In this document: piece after piece, positions 16,995 through 25,463 of the stretch
How positions within the stretch are numbered: the stretch's first letter is position 1
How the letters are laid out: each line of letters begins with the position of its first letter
DNA from: Pseudomonadota bacterium
Lineage (GTDB): Bacteria > Pseudomonadota > Alphaproteobacteria > Sphingomonadales > Sphingomonadaceae
Direction of reading: 5' to 3'
DNA length: 53,003 bases
NCBI GenBank assembly: GCA_023433305.1
Contig: JAEZCZ010000132.1
Span: 1 to 53,003, forward strand
Program-made: the position numbers and the translations under genes
Notes under the pieces: model-generated
What the model was told of the DNA's origin: nothing
The model's database searches: none
Seen by the model: only the letters and a program-made list of their open reading frames with translations

Positions 16995-17826
16995 TTAGCA
17001 AATTCAGCGTGCCGGATGCCCTTCCGGCCGACGCAGCGAACTCGGCGCCGGAGATCGGCTCGGCGCCGAGGAACCCCTGCCAACTCGTGCAACCTTCGCG
17101 GACCACCGCGCTCCGCTGGCTCTCACGCTCGATCCCTTCGGCAGTCACGTCGAGGCCGAGGCCCTTTGCCATGGCCACGATGCCGCGAAAAACGACCAGG
17201 TCACGCGGATCGGTGTCGATGCCCTGGACCATCGCGCGATCGAGCTTTAGCCCATGCAGCGGCAGGCGCTTGAGGTAGTCGAAGTTGCAGAAGCCCGCGC
17301 CGAAGTCGTCGAGCGCGATGCGCACACCGAGATCGGTGAGTTGGCTCAGCTTAGCGGCGGTGTCGCCAAGGTCTGCCAGCAAGATTTGCTCGGTGATCTC
17401 GAGCGTAAGCCGATCGCCCGGAAACCGAAACGCGGTCAGCGCCGCCTCGATCTTGCTGACGAAGTCGGTTGCGAGAACGTCCGGCGCGGTGACGTTGAGC
17501 GACAGCTGCAGCCCGCCGGCCCAGTGCCGCGCGGTTTCAAGCGCGGTCCCGCCTACTTTGTCCGACAACGCCTCCGTCAGACCGCCCTGTGCGGCGACGG
17601 CGAACAACTGGTCGCCGGCGATAGTTCCGAGGTGCGGATGGCGCCAGCGCGAGAGCGCTTCGGCGCCGACAATCCTGCTATCGTCCGAAGCGAACTGAGG
17701 CTGGAACAAGACCTCAATCTCGCCCTGCTCGATCGCGGTGCCCAACTCCGCGACTATCGGCGGCTTGGCAACGCGGCGGCGTTCGGATCGGCTGCGGCGC
17801 TCGCGCGCCGTTGCGGCAGTGGTCAT
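16984..17826 (-). CDS. EAL-domain cyclic-di-GMP phosphodiesterase
   Basis: The 280-residue protein consists of a basic N-terminal tail of about 20 residues followed by one EAL domain and nothing else: no GGDEF, PAS or TM segment. Residues needed for metal-dependent hydrolysis of c-di-GMP are visible: GAEALSRW (EAL at 56-58), the Asn in SLNVTAPD, EITEQ, ALDDFGAGF, the Lys in GLKLDRAMV, the Glu in TAEGIE and the Gln in WQGF. It is therefore likely an active soluble phosphodiesterase that lowers c-di-GMP. It is divergent from nadK (86-base gap) and overlaps the upstream small gene tail to tail. Confidence 0.9.
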   Translation of the reverse strand: MTTAATARERRSRSERRRVAKPPIVAELGTAIEQGEIEVLFQPQFASDDSRIVGAEALSRWRHPHLGTIAGDQLFAVAAQGGLTEALSDKVGGTALETARHWAGGLQLSLNVTAPDVLATDFVSKIEAALTAFRFPGDRLTLEITEQILLADLGDTAAKLSQLTDLGVRIALDDFGAGFCNFDYLKRLPLHGLKLDRAMVQGIDTDPRDLVVFRGIVAMAKGLGLDVTAEGIERESQRSAVVREGCTSWQGFLGAEPISGAEFAASAGRASGTLNLLTRD

Positions 17827-17912
17827 GGCGCGGCGTTGCCCGATCCTGAGGAACGCGTCTCGGCCCGCGCAGGCCGCGTTGCAATTCGGGACGGCGGCCC
17901 ATAGGCTGAGGT

Positions 17913-18710
17913 ATGACCAACGGGGGTTCCGGGAACAGCTTCCAGCAACTTGCGCTGCTAGCCTCGCCGACGGAGCGGGCGCAGGAAGCCGCCAAGGCGC
18001 TCGCGGATTGCACGGATTGGGTTCCGCTCGACGACGCAGAGGCCGCCGTGGTGCTCGGCGGCGACGGATTCATGCTCGAGACGATGCATAGGATGATCGA
18101 TTCCGAGCGACTGATTCCGCTCTACGGATTGAACCTGGGCACCGTCGGATTTCTGATGAACCGCTACACCAAGGGTTGCCGCGTGCTGGAACGGCTCGGC
18201 AAGGCGCGGCGCATCGCGGTTCCGCCGCTCAAGATGGAAGCCGTGACGCAAGACGGCGCAACCGAGTGCTCTTACGCCATCAACGAAGTCTCACTGCTGC
18301 GTGAAACCCGCCAAACGGCCAAGATCGAAATCGTCGTCAACGAGCGTGTCCGGCTGCCCGAACTGGCCGCCGACGGCGTGTTGCTCGCCACCCCCGTCGG
18401 ATCGACCGCGTACAACTATTCGGCGAGCGGCCCCATCCTGCCGCTCGATTCGCAGATGCTGGCGCTCACGCCGATCAGTCCGTTTCGGCCGAGGCGCTGG
18501 AAAGGTGCCATCCTGCCCGATCGCAGCCGTGTCACGTTCCGGGTGCTCGAGCCCCAAAAACGGCCTGTATCAGCTGTGGCCGACCAGAAAGAGCTGCGCG
18601 ACATTGCCGAGGTGCGAGTGCATATCGACCGGAGCCGCGAGCTGACGCTCCTGTTCGACCCCGGCCACGCGCTCGACGAGCGCATCGTCGCCGAGCAGTT
18701 CGCGTACTGA
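17913..18710 (+). CDS. nadK: NAD kinase
   Basis: The 265-residue enzyme phosphorylates NAD to NADP in the cytosol. Family motifs are AAVVLGGDGFMLETMH (GGDG at 49-52), LNLGTVGFLMN, the NEVSLLRE segment and the nucleotide-binding ATPVGSTAYNYSASGP. Length is typical of alphaproteobacterial NadK. No N-terminal extension or targeting signal is present. It is a single gene followed by tRNA-Asn. Confidence 0.95.
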   Translation: MTNGGSGNSFQQLALLASPTERAQEAAKALADCTDWVPLDDAEAAVVLGGDGFMLETMHRMIDSERLIPLYGLNLGTVGFLMNRYTKGCRVLERLGKARRIAVPPLKMEAVTQDGATECSYAINEVSLLRETRQTAKIEIVVNERVRLPELAADGVLLATPVGSTAYNYSASGPILPLDSQMLALTPISPFRPRRWKGAILPDRSRVTFRVLEPQKRPVSAVADQKELRDIAEVRVHIDRSRELTLLFDPGHALDERIVAEQFAY

Positions 18711-18757
18711 CGTCGGCGGCAGATCGGGAAGCGCGTCCACATTTGCTCAGGACGGGC

Positions 18758-18786
18758 TTGTCAAAGCTGGCGCCCATCCATATAGC
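18758..18786 (+). promoter_or_regulatory. Sigma-70-type promoter of tRNA-Asn
   Basis: A -35 element TTGTCA (18758-18763) and a -10 element TATAGC (18781-18786) are separated by exactly 17 bases and lie 21 bases before the first base of the tRNA. Spacing and position are what a housekeeping promoter of a single tRNA gene should show. Confidence 0.7.
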
Positions 18787-18807
18787 GCCCGCCTGCCATC
18801 GGGCTGC

Positions 18808-18882
18808 TCCCCGATAGCTCAGCGGTAGAGTAGGTGACTGTTAATCACTTGGTCGTTGGTTCGAATCCAACTCGGGGAGCCA
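18808..18882 (+). tRNA. tRNA-Asn (anticodon GTT)
   Basis: The 75-base cloverleaf has a 7-bp acceptor stem (TCCCCGA 18808-18814 with TCGGGGA 18872-18878), discriminator G and an encoded CCA at 18880-18882. The D-arm GCTCAGCGGTAGAGT, the anticodon loop CTGTTAA with anticodon GTT at 18840-18842, and the T-arm GTTGGTTCGAATCCAAC are all intact. It reads AAC/AAU codons. The 41 bases around it show no integrase or attachment-site duplication. Confidence 0.97.
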
Positions 18883-18966
18883 TTCTCATCCTGGAAGCGC
18901 CTGGTTGCGTGTCAACCAAACTCGGCGGTAACCAGAAATTCACCAATTGCCGATGTCACCTAACGC

Positions 18967-19113
18967 ATGGCTAAACGAATACCGATGAGCCCAGAAGGGC
19001 GCGCGAAAGCCGCCCGCAAAGAACGCCGGCGCGCGAAGCTGTTCAAAGCCGGGGTCGTTGGCCTCCTGGTGGTGACAACCTGTTCGTGGGTCGCCATCCT
19101 TATACTCAGATGA
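18967..19113 (+). CDS. Possible 48-residue single-TM peptide
   Basis: This is a short open frame in the gap between tRNA-Asn and the next operon. The product begins MAKRIPMSPEGRAKAARKER, a strongly basic amphipathic stretch, followed by a hydrophobic helix (FKAGVVGLLVVTTCSWVAILIL). The positive-inside arrangement makes sense for an inner-membrane peptide. Against it, no ribosome-binding site is visible and it uses codons that are rare here (CGA, ATA, AGA). The other bases of 18883-19126 show nothing I can assign. Confidence 0.35.
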   Translation: MAKRIPMSPEGRAKAARKERRRAKLFKAGVVGLLVVTTCSWVAILILR

Positions 19114-19126
19114 GCCAGGAAGGGGC

Positions 19127-20161
19127 TTAGCCTCCCCTGCGCAATCCGGCAGCCTCGGTGTCCACGCTGTAGATGGTGCCTGCCACGTTCCGCACGCCCT
19201 GCGGCGGGGTCCAGTTCTCGCCGGTCGGTGTGTTGGCGCCCAAGGTGCCCACGTAGAGCGTTTTCCGGTCGGGCCCCGCGAACGTCACAGTGATCGCGCG
19301 ACGCGGCACCGGGATGACCCCGAGTTGCGTGCCTGCCGTATCGAACACGTAGATCCCCGCGCCGCCGGTCACGTAAAGGCGGCCGTTGGCGTCGACCGCC
19401 AGGCCATCACCGCCGAAGCTGCTTTCCGGCTCACCCTCGAGCGTGGCGAAATCGCGTCGATTCGAAAGCCCGCCGTCGGCCGCGACGTCGAAGGCAAGTA
19501 TGGTGGTACGGTTGGTGACGTAGAGCGTCTTGCCGTCCGGGCTCAGCACGAGACCGTTGGTGAAGACGCCACCTTGTTGCGGATTGCCGGCCGGAACGAT
19601 CGTGTCGACCGTTCCGTCGGCCTTGGCGTGAAACAGGCCGCCTTGCGTGTAGTAGGCGCCGCCATGGCCGTCGGCCGCGAGATCGTTGATCCGGCCGAGC
19701 GTGGTGCCGTCGGCGAACTTGTCGGCCACAACTTTCCGTTCGGGCGCAAGCTGCACAATCTTCGACAGGATTCTGCAGTCGGCGCCCAGCCCCAGCCCGG
19801 GATCCGTGCATGACCGGTCGGCGGCGAAAACACGCCCTTCGGCATCGATCGAGACAGCGCCCGCGCCGGCGACGTAGGGCCATTGAACCCACCATTTGCC
19901 ATCCGGCCAGACCTTGATGATCGAATTGCTTTGCTCCTGGGCGAACAGCAGCCCGCCGTCCTCGGCGGAGGTCATTCCGTCGACGATCATCGGTCCGGTC
20001 CAGAACGTCTGCCATTGAGCGTCCCCTGAGACCACGCCGGGGATCGCGGCGATGTCGACGGTCGCTTCGGGAGCGGGTTGACCCTGAGCTGCGGCGGGTG
20101 TTGCCAGCGCGAACGCAATGCACGCCAGCCCGGCGCCGAGTACTCGATTGCCCATCGTCAT
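19127..20161 (-). CDS. Exported SMP-30/gluconolactonase-like beta-propeller protein
   Basis: The 344-residue protein has a cleavable signal peptide (GLACIAFALATPAAAQG) and a six-bladed propeller of the SMP-30/gluconolactonase type: the repeated segments AVSIDAEGRVFAAD, INDLAADGHGGAYYTQ, NGLVLSPDGKTLYVTN and DGLAVDANGRLYVTG carry the Asn/Asp positions that bind the divalent metal in the family. It probably acts in the periplasm on a lactone or ester, but the substrate is unknown. Its ATG overlaps the upstream stop codon by 4 bases (ATGA 20161-20158), so it is the last gene of the DUF6152 operon and translationally coupled. Confidence 0.8.
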   Translation of the reverse strand: MTMGNRVLGAGLACIAFALATPAAAQGQPAPEATVDIAAIPGVVSGDAQWQTFWTGPMIVDGMTSAEDGGLLFAQEQSNSIIKVWPDGKWWVQWPYVAGAGAVSIDAEGRVFAADRSCTDPGLGLGADCRILSKIVQLAPERKVVADKFADGTTLGRINDLAADGHGGAYYTQGGLFHAKADGTVDTIVPAGNPQQGGVFTNGLVLSPDGKTLYVTNRTTILAFDVAADGGLSNRRDFATLEGEPESSFGGDGLAVDANGRLYVTGGAGIYVFDTAGTQLGVIPVPRRAITVTFAGPDRKTLYVGTLGANTPTGENWTPPQGVRNVAGTIYSVDTEAAGLRRGG

Positions 20162-20961
20162 TCTCCCACTTCGCTCGCCGGCGGCTCGATGGTGTTGGTC
20201 CCACCTTCACTGCCCGTGCGGTCGTTGTTCCAATCCACCTGGATCATCCGGTCGAAGCCCTCCTCCCGAATGAGAGCTAGCTTGGCCCTCCATGGCTCTG
20301 ACAAGGTCACCGGGTCCTCGATCGTCATGTCGATGCGCAGGCGGTCACCGTCGAGCCAAATACGCTCGGAGTAGCGCGCTTCCTCGCTGAGCGGCGGGGC
20401 GCCCTGGAAGAACGCGTTGGGATTGGTGACCATGATCGTATCGATCACTAGCGTCTCGCCTTCCCAATGCCCGATCGAGTTGCCGGTCACGGTCGGCCAG
20501 AGCTCCTCGGAAGGCGGATGATCGCGCCCGTCGGTGTAGATGTGCCGCGCCTCGTTATAGGCGTTGATGATCAGCACCTCTTCTGGTGTGATCAGGAATT
20601 GAACCGGGGTGGCCGAGTTCATCATCAAGGGATAACCCCAGCCGAGCGACTTACGCGCCCCCTGAGCCCGCGCGATCTCCGCGATCCGGCGGCGACCTTC
20701 TTCGTTCCATGGCGCGTTGTTGCCCCACACCGCCAGCGAATCGCTCGACGCCAGTCCGGCGGGTTCCGCGTTGCGCAGCGCGATTCCGCTGATCGGCGTG
20801 TTCGCAGAATTTTCGCCGACCCAGTACCCCGGCCAATACGGAAGCTGGAGGAACGCCTCGCCGCGTTCTTGCTGGCTCCGCTCCTGTGCCAGAGCCGCCC
20901 CGGCCCCTAGCGGCGCTCCAACGAGGACTGCGGCGGCAAGGAACCACGCCTGCGTCGTCAT
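20158..20961 (-). CDS. Exported protein of unknown family, paralogue 2
   Basis: The 267-residue protein has a signal peptide (AAAVLVGAPLGAGAALAQE) and a single soluble domain. It closely resembles the product of the gene upstream; shared blocks include LPYWPGYWV, APWNEEG, LGWGYP, the INAYNEARHIYTDGR-type segment, SIGHWEGETLVIDT, SEEARYSERI and the C-terminal NDRTGSE..NTIEPP. The many Trp/Tyr residues and the HWEG(E/D)TLVI(D/E)T motif recall the beta-rich folds of exported ligand-binding or lipocalin-like proteins, but I cannot name a family. It starts with ATG inside the upstream stop (4-base overlap) and ends inside the start of the SMP-30-like gene. Confidence 0.7.
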   Translation of the reverse strand: MTTQAWFLAAAVLVGAPLGAGAALAQERSQQERGEAFLQLPYWPGYWVGENSANTPISGIALRNAEPAGLASSDSLAVWGNNAPWNEEGRRRIAEIARAQGARKSLGWGYPLMMNSATPVQFLITPEEVLIINAYNEARHIYTDGRDHPPSEELWPTVTGNSIGHWEGETLVIDTIMVTNPNAFFQGAPPLSEEARYSERIWLDGDRLRIDMTIEDPVTLSEPWRAKLALIREEGFDRMIQVDWNNDRTGSEGGTNTIEPPASEVGE

Positions 20962-21758
20962 TGTCCTCCTGCCTCGCCCCCCGGCGGCTCGATGGTGTTC
21001 ACCCCGTTCTCCGATCCGGTTCGATCGTTCGAGAAGTCCATCTGAACCATCCGGTCGAAGGCTTCCTCGCGGACTTGTGTGATCGTCACCTTCCAGGGTT
21101 CGGTCAGCGTCACCGGATCCTCGATCGTGAACTCGTCGATCAGCCGGTCGCCGTCGACGCGAATACGTTCGTGATACCGCGCCTCCTCCGAGAAGGTCGG
21201 CGCCCCGTGAAAGTACTCGTACGGCATCTGGACCTGCACCGTTTCAATGACGAGCGTATCGCCCTCCCAGTGTCCGATCGAGGTGCCCCACACCGTCGGC
21301 CACATGTCCTCCGCCGCCGGCATCGGACGGCCGTCGGTGTAGATATGGCGCACTTCGCCGTAAGCGTTGACGATCATCGTCTCTTCCGGCGTGATCATGA
21401 ACTGAATCGGCGTCGCCGCATCCATCATCATCGGATAGCCCCAACCGAGCGCCTTTCGCCCAGGCCTCGTTCGCACTGCTTCCGCCTGGCGCCGCTTCCC
21501 TTCCTCGTTCCAGGGCGCGTCGAAGCCGTTGAGCCGCTGCAAGGGCGGGCTGCCGGCAGCGCGCGGTCCGGCAAACCCGCCGATGGTGGTGCCCGCATAC
21601 TGTTCGCTGACCCAGTAGCCGGGCCAGTAAGGCAGCTTGGCGAAGGCCTCTATGCGCGCATGCGGCGACAAGGGAGCATTGCCCGCGGGATCCTGCGCCA
21701 GTGCGGAGACGGCGAAGAGAGCGAGCCCGCCGGCAAGCGCCCCGGCCGTGCGCCTCAC
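20958..21758 (-). CDS. Exported protein of unknown family, paralogue 1
   Basis: The 266-residue paralogue of the downstream gene starts at GTG 21758, chosen because it yields a normal signal peptide (TAGALAGGLALFAVSALAQD) and a 4-base GTGA overlap with the DUF6152 stop, the same junction seen elsewhere in this operon. Shared blocks with paralogue 2 are KLPYWPGYWVSEQ, APWNEEGKRR, LGWGYPMMM, VRHIYTDGR, SIGHWEGDTLVIET and NDRTGSENG. Clear divergence elsewhere shows the duplication is not recent. Periplasmic or outer-membrane-facing location is inferred; activity unknown. Confidence 0.7.
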   Translation of the reverse strand: MRRTAGALAGGLALFAVSALAQDPAGNAPLSPHARIEAFAKLPYWPGYWVSEQYAGTTIGGFAGPRAAGSPPLQRLNGFDAPWNEEGKRRQAEAVRTRPGRKALGWGYPMMMDAATPIQFMITPEETMIVNAYGEVRHIYTDGRPMPAAEDMWPTVWGTSIGHWEGDTLVIETVQVQMPYEYFHGAPTFSEEARYHERIRVDGDRLIDEFTIEDPVTLTEPWKVTITQVREEAFDRMVQMDFSNDRTGSENGVNTIEPPGGEAGGQ

Positions 21759-22132
21759 TCCGTATTCCTCCCGATCGCCTTGCCGTCGGTGGAGGTCACG
21801 GTGCGGACCACCCCGCCCGGCCGGCCGTTGCGCAGGGGGTTGAGCACCACGTTGACGCGCATGCCGGCCTTCAGCGACGAGGGCCGCCAACCGCGCGCGT
21901 AGAGGTACATCGGCGCGCCCATCTCCATGCTCCATTCAACATCGCGTCCCGCCTCGTCCTTGGCGACGAGCTGAATGTAGGCGTGAGGGTTGGCCCACTG
22001 GAACTGCTTCACCGTGCCGCTGACGGTGACTTCCTTGGTCATGTCGAACATCGCGAAACTGTGATGGGCCAGGGCGGTGCCTCCGGCCAACGCCAGCGCG
22101 ATCGCGCCCGCGCAAGCGACCTTGAACGTCAT
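21755..22132 (-). CDS. DUF6152-family exported protein
   Basis: The 125-residue protein has a signal peptide (MTFKVACAGAIALALAGGTALA) followed directly by HHSFAMFD, then VSGTVKQFQWANPHAYIQL and a Gly/Pro-rich C-terminal strand region. These are the hallmarks of the DUF6152 family of small periplasmic beta-barrel (OB-like) proteins. The adjacent His pair right after the cleavage site could bind a metal. The gene is first in a four-gene operon and is preceded by GGGAGATGG. Function is unknown. Confidence 0.85.
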   Translation of the reverse strand: MTFKVACAGAIALALAGGTALAHHSFAMFDMTKEVTVSGTVKQFQWANPHAYIQLVAKDEAGRDVEWSMEMGAPMYLYARGWRPSSLKAGMRVNVVLNPLRNGRPGGVVRTVTSTDGKAIGRNTE

Positions 22133-22237
22133 ACATCCATCTCCCGGCCGTTATCGGCTCGGGGAGCATAGTGACACCACTCAAGCGGTTCGTCATCAGC
22201 GGAAATCGACGCCGTCCCGGTAGGATAGCCGCCTTCG

Positions 22238-23434
22238 CTACTCGTGCCTCAAGGCCTCGATCGGATCGAGCTTCGACGCGCGTCGCGCCGGGAAATAGCC
22301 GAAGATGATCCCGATCATGGCGGAAATCACGAAGCTCAGCACATTGATGAAGGGATCGAACACGTAAGGAAGGCCGAGCGCCGTCGAAAGGCCGAGCGAC
22401 AGCGCGAAGCCGAGCAGAATGCCGACAATTCCGCCGAAGCAGCACAGCACGACGGCCTCGGTCAGGAACTGCAACCGCACCTCGCGCGCCAGCGCGCCGA
22501 TCGCGAGGCGGATGCCGATCTCGCGCGTCCGCTCGGTGACCGAGACCAGCATGATGTTCATGATCCCGACGCCGCCGACGATCAGGCTGATCGCCGCGAT
22601 GGCAGCGACCATCAGGGTCATCGTGCCGACGGTCGCCGCGACCGTCTCGTTGATCTCGGCGGTATCGACGATATCGAAGTCGTTGGCCTGCCCTTCCAGA
22701 AGCACGCGGCGCTCGCGCATAAGGTCCACGAGCGCCCTGGTCAGCGCCGCGCTCGAATAGGAAGAGTCATAGGCTACGGCCATATAGCCGATGTTGTCGT
22801 TGCCGGTGAAACGGCGCTGCACATTGGTCAGCGGCATGAAGATCGAATTGTCGTCGTCGCCGCTCCCGCCGACCGCGCCACGCGAGGCGAACACCCCGAT
22901 GACCTGGCATGACACGTTGTTGAGCCGCATGTGCTCGCCCACCGGGCTTTCGCTCGCGAGGAATATCTCATCGCGCACGGTCGGGCCAATGATGCAGACA
23001 TTGGCGCCCGATTGCTGCTCTCGCTCTGAGAAGCGGCGCCCCTCTTCGAGCTCGATGCCGCGCGCATCGAGGAACTCGTTGTTGACGCCTTCGACCTTCG
23101 TCCGCCAGTCCTGGCCGTTGTGGATCGCGGTCACCTGGGCTTCGACCTGTCCTGCGACGTAGCTGACCCCGGCAATCTGCTCCCGGACCGCCTCGACATC
23201 GCGCTCGTCGAAAGGCCGCAACTGGCCGCGATCGGTCTGGATCGGGAAGACGAAGAACATGTTGGAGCCGAGCGAGCTGATTTGCTCCTCGATATCGGCC
23301 GTGACCCCACGCCCCAGCGTCACCATCGTGATCACCGCGGCGACACCGATGATGATGCCGAGCGTAGTCAGGAAGCTGCGCAGCAGGTGCCGCCGGATTT
23401 CACGAAACGCGAGGAGCAGGGTCGTACCGAACAT
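22238..23434 (-). CDS. MacB-type ABC transporter permease
   Basis: The 398-residue inner-membrane permease has the MacB topology: one N-terminal TM helix (LLRSFLTTLGIIIGVAAVITMV), a large periplasmic MacB_PCD domain (about 50-270) and three C-terminal FtsX-type TM helices with the motif GGVGIMNIMLVSVTERTREIGIRLAIGA. In contrast to E. coli MacB, the ATPase is a separate gene. It starts at ATG 23434, sharing one base with the ATPase stop (TGATG). Together with the adaptor and outer-membrane channel upstream it forms a mechanotransmission-type exporter for drugs, peptides or siderophores; the substrate is not readable. Confidence 0.9.
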   Translation of the reverse strand: MFGTTLLLAFREIRRHLLRSFLTTLGIIIGVAAVITMVTLGRGVTADIEEQISSLGSNMFFVFPIQTDRGQLRPFDERDVEAVREQIAGVSYVAGQVEAQVTAIHNGQDWRTKVEGVNNEFLDARGIELEEGRRFSEREQQSGANVCIIGPTVRDEIFLASESPVGEHMRLNNVSCQVIGVFASRGAVGGSGDDDNSIFMPLTNVQRRFTGNDNIGYMAVAYDSSYSSAALTRALVDLMRERRVLLEGQANDFDIVDTAEINETVAATVGTMTLMVAAIAAISLIVGGVGIMNIMLVSVTERTREIGIRLAIGALAREVRLQFLTEAVVLCCFGGIVGILLGFALSLGLSTALGLPYVFDPFINVLSFVISAMIGIIFGYFPARRASKLDPIEALRHE

Positions 23435-24144
23435 CAGACCGGAGCCCCTTGCAAGTGGCCCCGCTCGATCCGCTCCACGAGGCCATCCTTGAAATGGACT
23501 ATCGTCTTGGCGAACTTCGCCATGTCCGCCTCGTGCGTGACCATCAGGATCGTGATGCCGCCGGCATTCAGCTCGGCGAGGAATTCCATGATCTCGATCG
23601 ACCGTTCGGAATCGAGGTTTCCGGTCGGCTCGTCTGCCAGCAACACCTCGGGGTCGGTGACCAACGCCCGGGCGATCGCGACACGTTGCTGCTGGCCGCC
23701 CGACAGCTCCGCCGGCGTGTGGTCGGCCCATGGCGCGAGGCCCACGCGGTCGAGCGCCTTCATGGCGGCCGCGCGGCGCACCGCCTTGCTCTCGCCGCGG
23801 TAAAGCAACGGCAATTCGACGTTCTCGACCGCGCTCGTCCGGGCCAGCAGGTTGAAGCCTTGGAACACGAAGCCGAGGTACTTGCGGCGCAGCAGCGAGC
23901 GCTGGTCGCGGGTGAGCGACTGCACCTCGGTGCCGAGAAAGCGGAACACGCCCGAAGTCGGCACGTCGAGACAACCGAGGATATTCATCGTCGTCGACTT
24001 GCCCGAGCCGGAAGGCCCCATCACCGCAACGAAATCGCCACGCTCGATCGTCAGGTCGACGCCCTTCAGGGCCTGGAACGCGGCCCCTCCCGTGCCGAAA
24101 GTCTTGGTGATCCCTTCCAGCTCGATGATCGGGCCGTCGCTCAC
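23434..24144 (-). CDS. MacB-type ABC transporter ATPase
   Basis: The 236-residue ATPase has Walker A GPSGSGKST, the Q-loop FVFQGFNLLARTSAVENVELPL, the signature LSGGQQQR, Walker B VLLADEPTGNLDS and the H-loop MVTHE, all typical of the MacB/LolD/FtsE subgroup. The start codon is GTG at 24144; it overlaps the adaptor stop in a GTGA junction. The FQGFNLL..TSA.ENVELPL signature together with the gene order adaptor-ATPase-permease indicates MacB rather than LolD. Confidence 0.92.
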   Translation of the reverse strand: MSDGPIIELEGITKTFGTGGAAFQALKGVDLTIERGDFVAVMGPSGSGKSTTMNILGCLDVPTSGVFRFLGTEVQSLTRDQRSLLRRKYLGFVFQGFNLLARTSAVENVELPLLYRGESKAVRRAAAMKALDRVGLAPWADHTPAELSGGQQQRVAIARALVTDPEVLLADEPTGNLDSERSIEIMEFLAELNAGGITILMVTHEADMAKFAKTIVHFKDGLVERIERGHLQGAPV

Positions 24145-25463
24145 TCCTCGCCGGCCCTTATCGAGGTGACGACCTTCATCCCGGTCTTCAATTCGTTGGA
24201 GCTGACCACGGTGTAGCGGCCGTCGCTCTGTCCGGTGACGACCTCGACCGGATCGAGGGTCCCGTCATCCTTGAGCACATGGACCGTCTGCCGGCTGCCG
24301 CGGCCGATCGTCGCGCGCTCTTCCTCGCGCTCCAGGCCGAACTGTTCGCCGTTGTTCAGCTGCACGCCACCGGCTTCGTCCTCTTCGGGCGGTGCGAAGC
24401 GCAGCGCCCCGTTGGGAACGAGCATGCGCCGGCCCGTGCTCTCGGTGGCGATGTTGGCGGTCGCCGTCATGCCAGGCCTCAACAGACCATCAGCATTGGC
24501 GACGATCAGCCGGGCTTCGTAGTTCACGACCGTGTTGCTCTGCTGGCCTTGCTGTTGCTGCTGGGTCGACTGCGCGGTGTTGTTAGAAGCAAGCGCGACA
24601 CGCTCGACGGTCGCCGGGAAGCGGCGGCCCGGATAGGCGTCGACCGTGAACGTCGCCTTCTGCCCGGATTTCACCTGGCCGACATCGGCCTCGTCGATCG
24701 AGACCCTGAGCTGCATCTGCGAGAGATCCTCGGCGATGACGAACAGGGTCGGCGTGTTGAAGCTCGCGGCGACGGTTTGCCCGGGCTCGACCTGCCGCGC
24801 GAGCACTACGCCCGAGACGGGCGAGCGTATAACCGCGCGGTCGCGGTTGGTAATGGCCGAGGAAAGCTGCGCTTCCGCCGATGCCACGTTCGCTTGCGCG
24901 GAATTCATCGCCGCACGATCGCGGGCCACGTTGGCCTGGGCCGCTTCGAGCTCGGTCTTCGAGGGCACCTTGCCGTCTGAAAGGCGGTAGACCTCCTGCA
25001 GACGGGCCAACTGCGCGGTGTCGACGTTGAGCGTCGCCCGGGCCTGCGCCACCGACGCGCGCGCGGAATTCACGTTGGCGCGCGCCTGCTTGATCTGATC
25101 CTCGATCACGTCGGTGTTGATCTGCGCCAGCACCTGGCCGCGCCCGACGCGGTCGTTGACGTCCACCAGCACCCGGTCAATCCGCCCGGATACCTCCGAA
25201 CCGACGTCGACCTGGTTGGTCGGGCGCAAGTTGCCGGTGGCGGTCACCTCGATATCGAGCGATCGCTCGACCACCGGCTCGGTGATGTAGTTCGGCTGCT
25301 CCTCTCCGCCGCTCACGAAGTAGAGCGCGATAAGCACGACGATCAGCGCCGGCACCCAGTACTTTGCCCAGCGCCTCCAGCGCGGGCGCTCCGAAGCGCC
25401 GAGAAAGTCGTCCACGGATTGCGCCGTTTCGCCTGCGGCTGGAACCTCGGTCATCTCGGTCAT
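24141..25463 (-). CDS. MacA-type periplasmic adaptor protein
   Basis: The 440-residue membrane-fusion protein is anchored by one N-terminal TM helix (WVPALIVVLIALYFVSGG, about 38-55) and then shows the adaptor layout: barrel-sandwich strand (VTATGNLRPTNQVDVGSEVSG), a coiled-coil hairpin of about 90 residues (QARANVNSARASVAQARATL onward), the returning lipoyl strand (VIRSPVSGVVLAR) and beta-barrel and membrane-proximal domains. It bridges the MacB-type permease to the outer-membrane channel. A Gln-rich stretch (STQQQQQGQQ) interrupts the beta-barrel. It starts at ATG 25463 in an ATGA overlap with the channel gene. Confidence 0.9.
   Translation of the reverse strand: MTEMTEVPAAGETAQSVDDFLGASERPRWRRWAKYWVPALIVVLIALYFVSGGEEQPNYITEPVVERSLDIEVTATGNLRPTNQVDVGSEVSGRIDRVLVDVNDRVGRGQVLAQINTDVIEDQIKQARANVNSARASVAQARATLNVDTAQLARLQEVYRLSDGKVPSKTELEAAQANVARDRAAMNSAQANVASAEAQLSSAITNRDRAVIRSPVSGVVLARQVEPGQTVAASFNTPTLFVIAEDLSQMQLRVSIDEADVGQVKSGQKATFTVDAYPGRRFPATVERVALASNNTAQSTQQQQQGQQSNTVVNYEARLIVANADGLLRPGMTATANIATESTGRRMLVPNGALRFAPPEEDEAGGVQLNNGEQFGLEREEERATIGRGSRQTVHVLKDDGTLDPVEVVTGQSDGRYTVVSSNELKTGMKVVTSIRAGEE

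Noticed and set aside
18808..18900. tRNA-Asn 3' end as an integration site for a mobile element
   Set aside because: No integrase gene or direct repeat of the tRNA 3' end is visible in the following DNA.
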